Notes: a model not told the origin generated them from the letters alone. A stretch of 64,000 nt of DNA from Blautia sp. (GCA_026169535.1 JAPFCU010000079.1:62001-126000), one strand, 5' to 3'; counted from the stretch's first letter, positions 49,060 through 58,162 are shown. Numbers and translations: made by a program.

Positions 49060-49958
49060 ATAAAGAATTGATAGTTGTAGGTAATTTGCGTCCAGAAAAA
49101 GGAATTGCAGATAAAGCAAGAGTTTTTGATGTAGGGGGGGTGGCTCCAACGATATTAGCAACTCATTATAAGGACCCTCCGAAGATTTTAGAAAGGAAAT
49201 CGAAGGTATTGGAAATCGGAAATTTGAAAGCATGGGAGCAATCGTGGAAATCTCCACAAACAGGGAGGGTTTACCACCCAAAAGGTATTGCACCTACATT
49301 AAATACCTGTGGAGGCGGAGGTCATGAGGTTAAAATTTTGGAAGAAAAAAGAATTTTAGGAGGATTATACATAAACGACTCAGAATCATTTCACAAAGGT
49401 GTGTTAGATAGAATGAGCCGAACACTTAAAGCAAGCAAACATGATTCAGCTTGCATTGAACGGACTATAGTTGCAAGCCGTGGAAGAAATCCGGACAATC
49501 CATCTGATAGAACCACAGGAAGTCAAACGGAGCAGAGATTAGAGCCAAACAGTCAAGGAATATGTAATACTTTAACTAGTGTTCAGAAAGATAATTTGCT
49601 TTTGGAATCTGTAATAGCACAACTTCCACATGGATTTAATAAGGGCGGTTATTTCAAAATCTGTCCTACTATTACTGGAAGTTCTTTTCAAGAAAACAAT
49701 TTCGTTGTGAATATTTATCGCATACGAAAATTGACACCAAAAGAAACATGGAGATTGATGGATTTTTCTGACAAAGATTTTGATATGGCAACGCAAATAA
49801 ATTCAAAAACACAATTGTATAAACAGGCCGGGAACAGTATCGTAAGAGCTGTTTTAATGGCGATATTCAGCCAGTTGAATATTCAAGGGATAAAACCTTG
49901 GAACGATAGGACACTTGAGGAAAGAGAAGATATGTTAAAGGAGTGTGAGAACGATTGA
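49056..49958 (+). CDS. C5-cytosine methyltransferase, C-terminal half with repeated target-recognition-like motifs
   Basis: 300 residues. C-terminus has motifs IX and X: YRIRKLTPKETWRLMDFSDKDF and YKQAGNSIVRAVLMAIFSQL. Before it, a motif like G-V/I-A-P-T-I/L...KILE recurs about four times (near residues 28, 75, 125 and 170). This could be a multi-part recognition region. Needs the 48325 chain to act. Confidence 0.85.
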   Translation: MNKELIVVGNLRPEKGIADKARVFDVGGVAPTILATHYKDPPKILERKSKVLEIGNLKAWEQSWKSPQTGRVYHPKGIAPTLNTCGGGGHEVKILEEKRILGGLYINDSESFHKGVLDRMSRTLKASKHDSACIERTIVASRGRNPDNPSDRTTGSQTEQRLEPNSQGICNTLTSVQKDNLLLESVIAQLPHGFNKGGYFKICPTITGSSFQENNFVVNIYRIRKLTPKETWRLMDFSDKDFDMATQINSKTQLYKQAGNSIVRAVLMAIFSQLNIQGIKPWNDRTLEEREDMLKECEND

Positions 49959-50542
49959 ACCAATACAAGAACATTGCAAAGGCAAAAGCCATAGAGAGAA
50001 AGAACCGGGAACGGCTGCTGAAAGTAAATCCGGTACTTGATGATAAAAGCGGCATCTATTTTCTTACAAGAACCGATGAGGACGGGATCAATTATTTTTA
50101 TATCGGACAAGCGGTACACATCATGCAGCGAATGTGTAGTCACTTAGTTGGCTACCAGCATATAGATCTTTCGGTTAAAAAGAGAGGATTTTATTCCACT
50201 GAGAATCCGTATGGTTGGAAATTGAATTTCAAGCATTATCCTGTATCTGAGCTGAACAAGTGGGAGCAATACTGGATTCTGGAATATACAAAGCGTGGCT
50301 ATCAGTGCCGGTACAATAAGACCGCCGGAGGGCAGGGTGAGGGAAAAGAGAAAATCAATGAATTTCGCCCGGCAAAAGGTTACAGGGACGGTTTGTCGCA
50401 GGGTAGAAAGAATATGGCCAGAGAACTTTCGCACATCATTGATACCCACTTGACCGTATCTTTGAAACCGGAGAAGCAGAATAACAAAGTATCTCAGCGG
50501 GCTTTTGAGAAGTTTAATGGGCTTTTGGAGGAAGGGAAATGA
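49955..50542 (+). CDS. GIY-YIG domain phage protein
   Basis: 195 residues from TTG 49955, overlapping the previous stop. SGIYFLTRTDEDGINYFYIGQAVHIMQRMCSHL is a GIY-YIG core; WEQYWILEYTKRGYQCRYNKTAGGQGEGK completes it. A common phage type, function unknown; distinct from the 23532 protein. Confidence 0.8.
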   Translation: MNQYKNIAKAKAIERKNRERLLKVNPVLDDKSGIYFLTRTDEDGINYFYIGQAVHIMQRMCSHLVGYQHIDLSVKKRGFYSTENPYGWKLNFKHYPVSELNKWEQYWILEYTKRGYQCRYNKTAGGQGEGKEKINEFRPAKGYRDGLSQGRKNMARELSHIIDTHLTVSLKPEKQNNKVSQRAFEKFNGLLEEGK

Positions 50543-50772
50543 CATTCAAACAGTTTGAAGCATGGTGCAATCAACGTGCTTGTGACGCATGTTGGGGCAT
50601 GTTAGAAGCCATGACCTGTATTGATATTATCGGAAAGGTTCGAGAGAAACGGTTTTGGAAAAGGGAAAAGTTCTGGCAAGAAGAATATGCTACTGATGTC
50701 ATGGAACAGATTGTAAACCCGATTGAAAAGAAGATTGCAGAACTAGCAAAAGCAGCAAATGACAATATTTAA
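50539..50772 (+). CDS. Hypothetical early protein
   Basis: 77 residues overlapping the previous stop by 4 bases. TFKQFEAWCNQRACDACWGMLEAMTCIDIIGKV; a known-looking small phage protein type. The frame continues after the TAA into the next remnant. Confidence 0.65.
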   Translation: MTFKQFEAWCNQRACDACWGMLEAMTCIDIIGKVREKRFWKREKFWQEEYATDVMEQIVNPIEKKIAELAKAANDNI

Positions 50773-50985
50773 TTTTATGAAGATCTGGAAGAATTTGCGA
50801 ACGAACATGGATTTGAAGATTTTTGGGTGAACGGTTTTGGGGTATCCCAAGAACCGGAAGGCGAAGAGCAGTCTGACGGAGAATACTGTGACCAATGGAT
50901 GCGAGGAGAAGATTCCGGAGATGGAACATATTATTATCCAATCGAAGAAAGCACACAATATTTCTGGATAGCGTATTCGTTTTGA
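50773..50985 (+). pseudogene. Start-less reading frame, probable 5'-damaged gene
   Basis: 71 codons open directly after the previous stop, same frame: EFANEHGFEDFWVNGFGVSQ, then EYCDQWMRGEDSGDG to AYSF. Coding quality is good but no ATG or GTG heads it; CTG 50785 is the only near-start. Likely lost its start, or is reached by readthrough of TAA 50770-50772. Confidence 0.5.
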
Positions 50986-50997
50986 TAGGAGGGAATG

Positions 50998-51285
50998 ATG
51001 GACGAAAAGAAAGTTAGAGAAGCGATAGAAGCACTAAAATATATCAATCTTAAAAGCGTACACCCCTTTTATGATTGGGAAGAAATGATGGAAGTAAGAG
51101 ATACAGCAATCGAAGCATTGGAAAAGCAGTTGGCGAAGAAGCCAGAGATGCGAACAGCATATAATGATTTTGTTGGACGTTTAATATGCTATAAAGGATT
51201 TTGTCCTAGCTGCGGAGGCGTTGTGGAGTCCTACAGAAATGAGAGTTGTCACCATTGTACACAGGTGCTTGATTGGTCGGAATAG
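50998..51285 (+). CDS. Zinc-ribbon hypothetical protein
   Basis: 95 residues (ATG 50998; 50995 is also possible, GAGGGA upstream). N-terminal helices (REAIEALKYINLKS), C-terminal CPSCGGVVESYRNESCHHC zinc ribbon. A usual Clostridia phage protein of unknown role. Confidence 0.7.
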   Translation: MDEKKVREAIEALKYINLKSVHPFYDWEEMMEVRDTAIEALEKQLAKKPEMRTAYNDFVGRLICYKGFCPSCGGVVESYRNESCHHCTQVLDWSE

Positions 51286-51303
51286 GAGGGTGGAAGAATA
51301 AAA

Positions 51304-51645
51304 ATGGCAATATATAGAGAAGTGACAACAGATGTTTACTGTGATGTATGCGGAGAAAATATATTGAGCTGGAGTAGTAGAGTTGGAGTAAGTAAAGCTT
51401 GGGCGGCATACTACGCAAGGCAAAAAGGATGCACGACAGGAAAAAAGATCGTTTGCAAGCAATGCCGCATAAATAAGCGCATGGAAAAGTGTAGTCTGCG
51501 AAAGAAATATGGTGCTACAGATACGAATGGCACATGCTCTGGAATCCCGGACGAATTTAATGACGAGACAACAGAAAAGTGCAGACAATGTATTGCATAT
51601 TCTTCGTTCGATTGGAACAAAGAGGAAGGACGGTTAAAAAAATGA
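51304..51645 (+). CDS. Cys-rich hypothetical protein
   Basis: 113 residues. Zinc-ribbon-like start (DVYCDVCGENILSW), then GKKIVCKQCRINKR and CSGIPDEF, C-x2-C at CRQCIAYS. Overlaps the next gene by 4 bases. Role unknown. Confidence 0.65.
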   Translation: MAIYREVTTDVYCDVCGENILSWSSRVGVSKAWAAYYARQKGCTTGKKIVCKQCRINKRMEKCSLRKKYGATDTNGTCSGIPDEFNDETTEKCRQCIAYSSFDWNKEEGRLKK

Positions 51646-52184
51646 ATGTATTAGAGAAAATTTTGGAAGAAGTTGAAGATTGCGCAATAGAGTTTGAATT
51701 ATTTGGAATATGTGATGAGTATGTAAGCGTTGGCCGGGTAAAAGAAATCATACGTTTACACATGGACGATATTCCAGATACAAATGTAGGTGGAGACAAC
51801 GATACAGAAGAAAAAATAAGAGTTCACATTGCAGAGTGTTTACACAGGATAGATAACATAAGGAGCTTCGTAGGAAGTAAAGAACATGTCAGCAATGATG
51901 AAAAATGCATTAGAAATATAGAAATATTAAAAACAAGCATAGCAGCATTGGAAGAATATTTAAGATTGAAAAAGAAGAATGGCAATGATAGTTGGATTCC
52001 GTATACGGTACAAAATATGCCTAAAAAAGAAGGATTATACTTTGTGACATGTGATGATGAAAAATACCCAGTAAAAAGAATGCGATTTAAAAATAATATG
52101 TGGCACTGGAATTGTGGTATATATGATGGGAAGATTCTAGCCTGGCAGCCACTTCCAGAACCATACAGACCAGAGGAGAGATAA
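51642..52184 (+). CDS. DUF551-containing hypothetical protein
   Basis: 180 residues from ATG 51642. Helical first 120 residues; C-terminal ~60 match DUF551 (WIPYTVQNMPKKEGLYFVTCD, then WHWNCGIYDGKILAWQPLPEPY). DUF551 is common in phage early proteins, function unknown. Confidence 0.75.
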   Translation: MNVLEKILEEVEDCAIEFELFGICDEYVSVGRVKEIIRLHMDDIPDTNVGGDNDTEEKIRVHIAECLHRIDNIRSFVGSKEHVSNDEKCIRNIEILKTSIAALEEYLRLKKKNGNDSWIPYTVQNMPKKEGLYFVTCDDEKYPVKRMRFKNNMWHWNCGIYDGKILAWQPLPEPYRPEER

Positions 52185-52186
52185 TT

Positions 52187-52483
52187 ATGTCAGATAAAAA
52201 AGGATTTATTGTTACTAATATGCCAGAAACATGTCTGGACTGCCAGTTTTGTTTTGAACTTGACGAAGGCGTTGAAGCTTGTTGTAGTATTACAGATAAC
52301 CCAAACGACACAAATTTAATGCGAGAAATTGATAAAGACTATTGCCAGGATAAGCCAGACTGGTGTCCGATCAAGGAATTTCCGGATAAGAAACCTTTGT
52401 ACGCTGAAAACGGTGATCGTGCTTTAGATTGGGAATTTAATGTTGGATGGAACAGTTGCGTTGATTGTTTGGAGGGTAAGTGA
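52187..52483 (+). CDS. Cys-rich hypothetical early protein
   Basis: 98 residues. ETCLDCQFCFEL, then EACCSITDNP and CQDKPDWCPIKEFPDKKP: a familiar phage pattern probably binding zinc. No function known. Stop is followed by GTG of the replication gene. Confidence 0.7.
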   Translation: MSDKKGFIVTNMPETCLDCQFCFELDEGVEACCSITDNPNDTNLMREIDKDYCQDKPDWCPIKEFPDKKPLYAENGDRALDWEFNVGWNSCVDCLEGK

Positions 52484-52484
52484 T

Positions 52485-53177
52485 GTGTGCGGATCTATTA
52501 AAATCGACAGAAAAATCTTAGAGTGGGAATGGTATAAAGATAAAAATACAAAAATTTTGTTTCTCCATTGCCTGCTAAAAGCTAATTATAAAGAAACAAA
52601 ATATAAGGAATTAATATTAGAAAGAGGTCAATTTGTATCTTCAATAACATCTCTTTCACAGGAACTTTCACTTACACCTAACGAGGTTAGGACAGCAATC
52701 AATCACCTTAAATCCACAGGCGAAATCACAAGCAAATCACATTCAAAATTTACTGTGTTTACAGTGGTTTGCTACGATTCCTACACAAACAAATCACAAG
52801 CAGAATCACAAACTAATCACATGGATAGTAACAAACAAATCACAAACAAATCATATAGTGATGCACAATCAATTGACAGAATGTCAACAATGCAAAAAGA
52901 AAGTAAGGATAAAATTTATTATCCTAAGGATGAGCTTCTTAACTCTGCATTTAAAGAATTTCTTACTATGCGGAATAAAATTAAAAAGCCAATAGCTACA
53001 AAACAGGCGATGACCAGAATTAGGAATAAAATTGAATCATTGTCTGGTGGAGATAATGATTTAGCTATTCAAATTCTAAACCAGTCTACAGACCATTGTT
53101 GGCAAGATGTATACCCATTAAGAGAAGAAACTCAGATGAAAAGTAATAACATATATGATGAATGGAGGAACGCATAA
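52485..53177 (+). CDS. Phage replication initiator-like protein
   Basis: 230 residues from GTG 52485 (GGAGGGTAA upstream). CGSIKIDRKILEWEWYKDKNTK then LFLHCLLKANYKETK and an HTH (SLSQELSLTPNEVRTAINHLKSTGEI) are typical of phage replisome-organizer/DnaD-like proteins. C-terminal helical domain follows a polar linker. Works with the helicase loader next to it. Confidence 0.8.
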   Translation: MCGSIKIDRKILEWEWYKDKNTKILFLHCLLKANYKETKYKELILERGQFVSSITSLSQELSLTPNEVRTAINHLKSTGEITSKSHSKFTVFTVVCYDSYTNKSQAESQTNHMDSNKQITNKSYSDAQSIDRMSTMQKESKDKIYYPKDELLNSAFKEFLTMRNKIKKPIATKQAMTRIRNKIESLSGGDNDLAIQILNQSTDHCWQDVYPLREETQMKSNNIYDEWRNA

Positions 53178-53794
53178 TGACCCGGGATGAAACCATAAAT
53201 ATTCTTATGTCAATACAGGCGGCATATCCAAGTTTTAAAGTTCCGGATAAAACAGTGGCCGTTAATACATGGTATTCTCTTTTAAGAGATTATGAATATA
53301 GTCAAGTAAGCGCTGCGTTAAAGAAATATATTCAGACCAATAAAAGCAGCTTTGCGCCTAGTATAGGGCAGATTATAGACGAAATTTCAGATATATACTC
53401 TGAAAACGAAGAAAATGAAATGGAAGCCTGGATATTGGTTCAAAAAGCAATTAGAAATTCTACATATCATGCAGACGAGGAGTTCGCAAAGCTTCCAGAG
53501 ATCGTGCAGAAAGCAGTCTCACATCCAAGACAGCTCCAGGAATGGGCCATAATGGAAAATATTGATGGTCGTGCCTGGAATGTTATGCAGTCAAATTTCA
53601 TGAGGACTTATAGAGCCGAAGCTGAAAAAGAAAAAAACATGAGAAAATTAAGTCCAGATTTATTAAATTTAATATCTCAGAAAGATAAGGAGAAAATAGG
53701 ATATGAACAGGGCAGAACGGAGACGGATGAAAAAACAAAAAGGGAAAAGCTACTTAGCCCCCCCTATGAACTCGGTATCAAATTATACGATTGA
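53177..53794 (+). CDS. Replicative helicase loader/inhibitor-like protein
   Basis: 205 residues from ATG 53177, whose A is the last base of the previous stop. TRDETINILMSIQAAYPSFK...TVAVNTWYSLLRDYEYSQVSAALKKYI, then SFAPSIGQIIDEI fits the G39P-type loader fold. C-terminus helical and basic. No phage DnaB-like helicase is in the window, so it may recruit the host enzyme. Confidence 0.8.
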   Translation: MTRDETINILMSIQAAYPSFKVPDKTVAVNTWYSLLRDYEYSQVSAALKKYIQTNKSSFAPSIGQIIDEISDIYSENEENEMEAWILVQKAIRNSTYHADEEFAKLPEIVQKAVSHPRQLQEWAIMENIDGRAWNVMQSNFMRTYRAEAEKEKNMRKLSPDLLNLISQKDKEKIGYEQGRTETDEKTKREKLLSPPYELGIKLYD

Positions 53795-54170
53795 GCAAAT
53801 ATCAAAAGCAACCGGAACAAAAATAGAATCTCTTATGTATTGGAAGGAAGCCAGAGAAAAGGAAATGTTCGATGGATTTCAAAAAGAAGCGCAGGAGAAA
53901 CTATGGAAGGCCGAGGACTATATAGCTGTGGCAAACATTTTAATTTCTGTTTATGCAATAAAAATGTCGAGAAAAAGCCGAGAGCATACAAAAGACTTGA
54001 TACAGAGGATGATTTCCAACATGAATCCTGCAAGAGAATATATTGAGAGGGTTGGAATTCAAAAAGCATATGAATATGCAAAGAATGATTTTGGTATAGA
54101 ACTTGAATTTGATTCAATTGATATCAATAAAGAATTTGGGTTTGGTGATTTTGGTGATAAAACAAAGTGA
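53703..54170 (+). CDS. Hypothetical protein overlapping the helicase loader
   Basis: 155 residues; ATG 53703 lies inside the loader gene, a 92-base overlap. Basic start (NRAERRRMKKQKGKSYL), helical body with SNYTIEQISKATGTKIESLM. The overlap is long but the frame is well formed. Function unknown. Confidence 0.6.
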   Translation: MNRAERRRMKKQKGKSYLAPPMNSVSNYTIEQISKATGTKIESLMYWKEAREKEMFDGFQKEAQEKLWKAEDYIAVANILISVYAIKMSRKSREHTKDLIQRMISNMNPAREYIERVGIQKAYEYAKNDFGIELEFDSIDINKEFGFGDFGDKTK

Positions 54171-54171
54171 A

Positions 54172-54387
54172 ATGTACCGTATATCTGGTGGCTGCCGGTA
54201 TGATAAACAATGCTTTGAATGTGATAATTTTATTCATAAGAAAATAGATCAGTGCATTGTATATCCTAAAGAACAAAATTTTTCATGGAATGGGAAACGA
54301 ATGGCATGCAAGTTCTTTTATAAAAATGAAGATCACAATCAAATGTCAATCATGGATTTATTAAAGGAGATGAAATACAGTGGATAA
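54172..54387 (+). CDS. Small Cys-rich phage protein
   Basis: 71 residues from ATG 54172, one base after the previous stop. RISGGCRYDKQCFECDNFI then CIVYPKEQNFSWNG and KFFYKNE: a usual Cys-cluster protein of Clostridia phages. Function unknown. Confidence 0.7.
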   Translation: MYRISGGCRYDKQCFECDNFIHKKIDQCIVYPKEQNFSWNGKRMACKFFYKNEDHNQMSIMDLLKEMKYSG

Positions 54388-54502
54388 AAATATTAAAGAA
54401 ATCGAGAATGCTGCATCTGAAGAAGTTAAAGAAATGGACGAAAAACGCGAATATAACGATTGGAGAGAAGATTTTCTCAAAACATTTTTAGCTAATCATT
54501 AG
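54380..54502 (+). CDS. Small acidic hypothetical protein
   Basis: 40 residues from GTG 54380, overlapping the previous gene by 8 bases (AAGGAGATG upstream). Helical, acidic (IENAASEEVKEMDEKREYNDWR). Last gene before the integrase. Confidence 0.55.
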   Translation: MDKNIKEIENAASEEVKEMDEKREYNDWREDFLKTFLANH

Positions 54503-54508
54503 AAAATT

Positions 54509-54556
54509 AGAAAGGAGTCGGAGCTCCGGCCGGATAAGGTGTACACCGGCTCCTTA
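54509..54556 (+). promoter_or_regulatory. Hairpin holding an AAGGAG site before the integrase
   Basis: AAGGAGTCGG pairs with CCGGCTCCTT (one G-U), with GC-rich sequence between. The only AAGGAG near the integrase start is inside this stem, and no ribosome site lies between it and ATG 54564. It may act as a terminator of the early operon or limit integrase translation. Confidence 0.55.
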
Positions 54557-54563
54557 AAAAAAT

Positions 54564-55781
54564 ATGGATAAAGAAGCGTTGAAATTTGCCATCGAGAATG
54601 GCATAATAAATGTATCATACATACAAGATGAATTTGAAATGAACAAAAGAGAAAAGATTTTATCAAAACACAGATGGGCAATTAGCCAGGGAAAAGATGG
54701 GCTTTGGAGAACGTATTTACCAGATGAGCAAAAGGGAAGGGCGATGATAAAAAGGACCACCAAAAAGGATGTAGAAGACAAAGTCATTGCTTTTTACAAA
54801 AAACAGGAAGAAAAGCCTAAAACATTCAATGATGCATATTTTATGTGGAGAAAGTTTCAGGATGAAATGGTTTCAGGAAACACTATATCAAAGTATAACA
54901 CGGATTATAAAAGGTATTTTGAAAAAACTGAGTTTTCCAGAACAAAGATAGAAGATATAACGGAGGAAACTATAAAAATATTTATTGTAAGGACCGTGAA
55001 GAGTAAAAAGCTATGCAAGGAAGCCTGCAAGACATTGTTTGGATACATAAAAAACACGATTTATAGTGCGAGAAAAAATAAATTTATGGAAGATGACCCT
55101 ATGGAATTTTTACAGGCTAAAAATTTCTATAAATATTGTACTAAAGCCAGAAAAAGTAATGATACAAGAGTTGTGTCAGAAGATGATATGAATCTTTTAT
55201 ACAAAAAATTCCGCGAAGATTACATAGAAAAGCCAGATTACATACCTACTTATGCAGTACACCTGGCTACTCTTACAGGGATGCGTGTTGGAGAGATTGC
55301 AGCTTTACGGTGGGACAGTATAACGAACAATTACATTATAATAGATAAATCTGAAAAATATGATCGTATTACAAAGAAATATTTTATTGACAAGACCAAA
55401 AATGAAAAGGAACGCATATTTCCCCTTACAGAAGAAATAAAAAAACTTCTTGGAGATGTGAAAAAAGCTGAAATGTCAAGTGGCTTTTTATGCGAATGGG
55501 TTTTTTGTAATCAAGATGGCAGAATTCATGCTCCGATGATATCATCGTGTTCCAAAAATAAATGCCGGCAGATAGGAATAACTGAAAAAGGGATACATGC
55601 ATACAGAAGAACTATTAATTCAAAAATGAGATGTGATGGAGTTTCATCCGTTGTAGCCGCATCACTTCTCGGGCACAGTCCAGAGGTGAACGAAAAATAC
55701 TATACATTCGATGTATGCTCGTTAAAAGAAAAAGCTGAAATCGTCGAAAATGTCACAAAAAATATGATTATGGCAAAGTAA
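54564..55781 (+). CDS. int: Tyrosine recombinase integrase
   Basis: 405 residues. N-terminal arm-binding domain, core-binding domain (~75-185), catalytic domain with LTGMRVGEIAALRW (Arg), the Lys in a beta-hairpin, HAYRRTINSKM (H-x2-R) and LLGHSPEVNEKYYT (His and nucleophile Tyr). Catalyses integration at the adjacent tRNA-Pro. The stop codon lies in the first arm-site-like repeat. Confidence 0.95.
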   Translation: MDKEALKFAIENGIINVSYIQDEFEMNKREKILSKHRWAISQGKDGLWRTYLPDEQKGRAMIKRTTKKDVEDKVIAFYKKQEEKPKTFNDAYFMWRKFQDEMVSGNTISKYNTDYKRYFEKTEFSRTKIEDITEETIKIFIVRTVKSKKLCKEACKTLFGYIKNTIYSARKNKFMEDDPMEFLQAKNFYKYCTKARKSNDTRVVSEDDMNLLYKKFREDYIEKPDYIPTYAVHLATLTGMRVGEIAALRWDSITNNYIIIDKSEKYDRITKKYFIDKTKNEKERIFPLTEEIKKLLGDVKKAEMSSGFLCEWVFCNQDGRIHAPMISSCSKNKCRQIGITEKGIHAYRRTINSKMRCDGVSSVVAASLLGHSPEVNEKYYTFDVCSLKEKAEIVENVTKNMIMAK

Positions 55782-55808
55782 TCAAAAAGTAATCAAAAGT
55801 AATCAAAA
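55777..55808 (+). repeat. Three AGTAATCAAAA repeats, probable integrase arm sites
   Basis: Direct repeats at 55777-55787, 55788-55798 and 55798-55808, spaced 11 and 10 bases, i.e. on one face of the helix, directly before the tRNA. No separate excisionase gene is evident next to the integrase. Confidence 0.65.
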
Positions 55809-55854
55809 CATACGTTCACACAATGCTCGAAAACCCTTGATTTTAAAGGGAAAA

Positions 55855-55928
55855 TCGGGGCAACAGGATTTGAACCTGCGACCTCGCGGCCCCCAGCCGC
55901 GCGCGCTACCAAGCTACGCCATACCCCG
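55855..55928 (-). tRNA. tRNA-Pro (anticodon GGG)
   Basis: Acceptor pair CGGGGTA/TGCCCCG with one T-G pair, T-arm GCAGGTTCAAATCCTGT-type, anticodon stem CGCGG/CCGCG with loop CTGGGGG. The GGG anticodon reads Pro codons CCC/CCU. The 3' end faces the integrase: this is the likely integration site, whose 3' end would be kept by the phage att core. Confidence 0.95.
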
Positions 55929-56109
55929 ATAAATTATATTATAACAAATTGTGCATGATTTTGCAATAATTTTTTGATACATATTGTTCTGAAAATTTTT
56001 TGTTTTTTCTGTTATTTTATAAAAGATATAATCTGATACTATTTTTTCTTGACAAAAACTTGGCGTCGTGTTAGTCTATACTCAATTAATAATTTAATAC
56101 ATAAATGCG

Positions 56110-56405
56110 TTGATAAGGAACAGTACATAAGGTCTGAAGCCCAGAGAACTGTCGGCTGGTGGGAGACAGTGGAAGGAAATTATGGAACTCGCCTTGGAGC
56201 ATCTGCCTGAACTTCTTTAGGAAAAGTAGGTGCAGACGGCAGCCACCGTTATCAGGAAAGGGTATAAGAATGTTGTGTGCTGGATTATAGATGTTCCGTA
56301 CCCGCTGAGTGTATGAAGTTATTCATAAAAAAGAGTGGTACCGCGAGGAAACAAATCTTTCGTCTCTTAGAAAATAGTTAAGAGGCGGAAGATTTTTTTA
56401 ACTAA
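56110..56405 (+). promoter_or_regulatory. T-box leader for leuA (leucine)
   Basis: Leader of ~300 nt. T-box-like sequence GTGGTACCGCG at 56335-56345; terminator AATCTTTCGTCTCTTA (56354-) pairing with TAAGAGGCGGAAGATT, then seven Ts. Specifier-loop region GGAACTCGCC carries CTC (56188-56190), a leucine codon. Uncharged tRNA-Leu binding would favour antitermination and leuA expression. A promoter TTGACA-type lies near 56050. Confidence 0.85.
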
Positions 56406-56506
56406 GAAATTAGTATATTTTGTATTAACTTTTCCAGTGAACAGCAAATGCTCTGCTCTACTCATTAGGGAGACGCTTATGTGTATAGGAAATTGGAGGG
56501 AAAGCA

Positions 56507-58162
56507 ATGAAAAATGTATCAAAGTATCAGAGACAGTATTATATGCCGCCTGTTAAATGTACAAAATGGACAGAAAAAGAATATGTAGATAAGGCACCGA
56601 TATGGTGCAGTGTTGATCTTAGGGATGGAAATCAGGCGTTGGTGATACCAATGAGCCTGGAACAGAAAATAAAATTTTTTAAACTGCTTGTGAAAATTGG
56701 ATTTAAGGAGATTGAGGTTGGTTTTCCTGCTGCTTCTGAAACAGAGTATATATTCCTTAGAACCTTGATCGAGCAGAATCTGATTCCGGACGATGTGACT
56801 ATACAGGTTCTTACCCAGGCAAGAGAGCATATTATCCGTAAAACCTTTGAGGCAGTAAAGGGAGCACCAAAAGCTATCATTCATGTATATAATTCCACTT
56901 CTGTTGCACAGAGAGAACAGGTATTTAAGAAATCCAAGGAAGAAATTATCCAGATAGCTGTAGAGGGTGCAAAACTTCTGAAAAAACTGGCAGAGGAGAC
57001 GGAAGGTAATTTTCAGTTTGAATACAGTCCAGAAAGCTTTACAGGAACTGAACCGGAGTATGCGCTGGAAGTTTGTAATGCAGTTCTTGATGTATGGCAG
57101 CCAACTCCGGATAATAAATGTATCATTAACCTTCCGGTGACGGTACAGCTTTCCATGCCGCATGTTTATGCCAGTCAAATTGAATATATGAGTGAAAATA
57201 TGAAATACAGAGAAAATGTGATCCTTTCTCAGCACCCTCATAATGACCGTGGGTGCGGTGTGGCAGATGCGGAAATGGGACTTTTGGCAGGCTCAGACAG
57301 AGTAGAGGGCACACTTTTCGGAAATGGAGAGCGTACTGGAAATGTAGATATTGTAACACTTGCAATGAATATGTATTCTCAGGGAGTAGATCCGGAACTT
57401 GATTTTTCTGATATGTCTTATATCAGCGAGGTATATGAAGAATGTACCGGAATGAAGGTGGATGAAAGAAGTCCATACAGCGGAGCACTTGTATTTGCCG
57501 CATTTTCCGGCTCTCACCAGGATGCTATTGCCAAAGGAATGCACTGGAGAGAAGAAAAGGATCTCGGCCGCTGGACAGTGCCGTATCTTCCAATCGATCC
57601 GACTGATGTGGGAAGGAACTACGATGCTGATGTGATCCGCATCAACAGCCAGTCTGGAAAGGGTGGTGTGGGCTATATTCTGGAGACCAGATATGGACTG
57701 AATCTTCCTGCCAAAATGCGGGAAGCTATGGGCTATGCGGCCAAAGCTGTTTCAGATCATAATCATAAGGAATTGCGTCCTGACGAAATCTTCAGTCTTT
57801 TCAAACAAACCTTTGAAAATGTAAAAGAACCATATAGTATCAAGGAAGTACACTTCCAGCAGAAAGAAAGTGAAATTGTTACACAGGTGACTTCCTGCTT
57901 TAACGGAAAAACAATTACTACAGAAGCATCTGGAAACGGACGTCTTAATGCAGTCAGCAATGCACTGAAAAAGGCTTATGAACTGAAATTTAATCTGGTT
58001 ACTTATCAGGAGCATGCGTTGGAAAAAAGCTCCAGTTCAAAGGCGATTGCATATGTTGGAATACAAAAACCTGATGGAAGCCTTTCATGGGGAGCTGGCG
58101 TGGATCCGGATATTATCCATGCATCTATCGATGCGCTGGTTACAGCCATCAATAATCGGTAA
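56507..58162 (+). CDS. leuA: 2-isopropylmalate synthase
   Basis: 551 residues, ATG 56507 after GGAGGG. First committed step of leucine synthesis: acetyl-CoA plus 2-oxoisovalerate. DLRDGNQALVIPMSLEQK carries the active-site motif, QHPHNDRGCGVADAE the metal His pair, and a C-terminal LeuA dimer domain follows (~430-551). Controlled by the upstream T-box. First host gene right of the prophage. Confidence 0.96.
   Translation: MKNVSKYQRQYYMPPVKCTKWTEKEYVDKAPIWCSVDLRDGNQALVIPMSLEQKIKFFKLLVKIGFKEIEVGFPAASETEYIFLRTLIEQNLIPDDVTIQVLTQAREHIIRKTFEAVKGAPKAIIHVYNSTSVAQREQVFKKSKEEIIQIAVEGAKLLKKLAEETEGNFQFEYSPESFTGTEPEYALEVCNAVLDVWQPTPDNKCIINLPVTVQLSMPHVYASQIEYMSENMKYRENVILSQHPHNDRGCGVADAEMGLLAGSDRVEGTLFGNGERTGNVDIVTLAMNMYSQGVDPELDFSDMSYISEVYEECTGMKVDERSPYSGALVFAAFSGSHQDAIAKGMHWREEKDLGRWTVPYLPIDPTDVGRNYDADVIRINSQSGKGGVGYILETRYGLNLPAKMREAMGYAAKAVSDHNHKELRPDEIFSLFKQTFENVKEPYSIKEVHFQQKESEIVTQVTSCFNGKTITTEASGNGRLNAVSNALKKAYELKFNLVTYQEHALEKSSSSKAIAYVGIQKPDGSLSWGAGVDPDIIHASIDALVTAINNR

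Larger units (their letters stand above)
1..55860. mobile_element. Prophage (right-hand part), tailed siphovirus type
   Basis: Continuous phage gene content runs from the left edge to the integrase and then a tRNA-Pro gene: baseplate, connector, tail tube, tape measure, lysin, repressors, recombination, replication, integrase. Terminase, portal and major capsid genes are not visible and presumably lie left of the window with the other attachment site. The tape measure of 1470 residues implies a long non-contractile tail. The tRNA 3' end faces the integrase, as expected for integration into that tRNA. The exact att core cannot be fixed without the left end. Confidence 0.93.
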
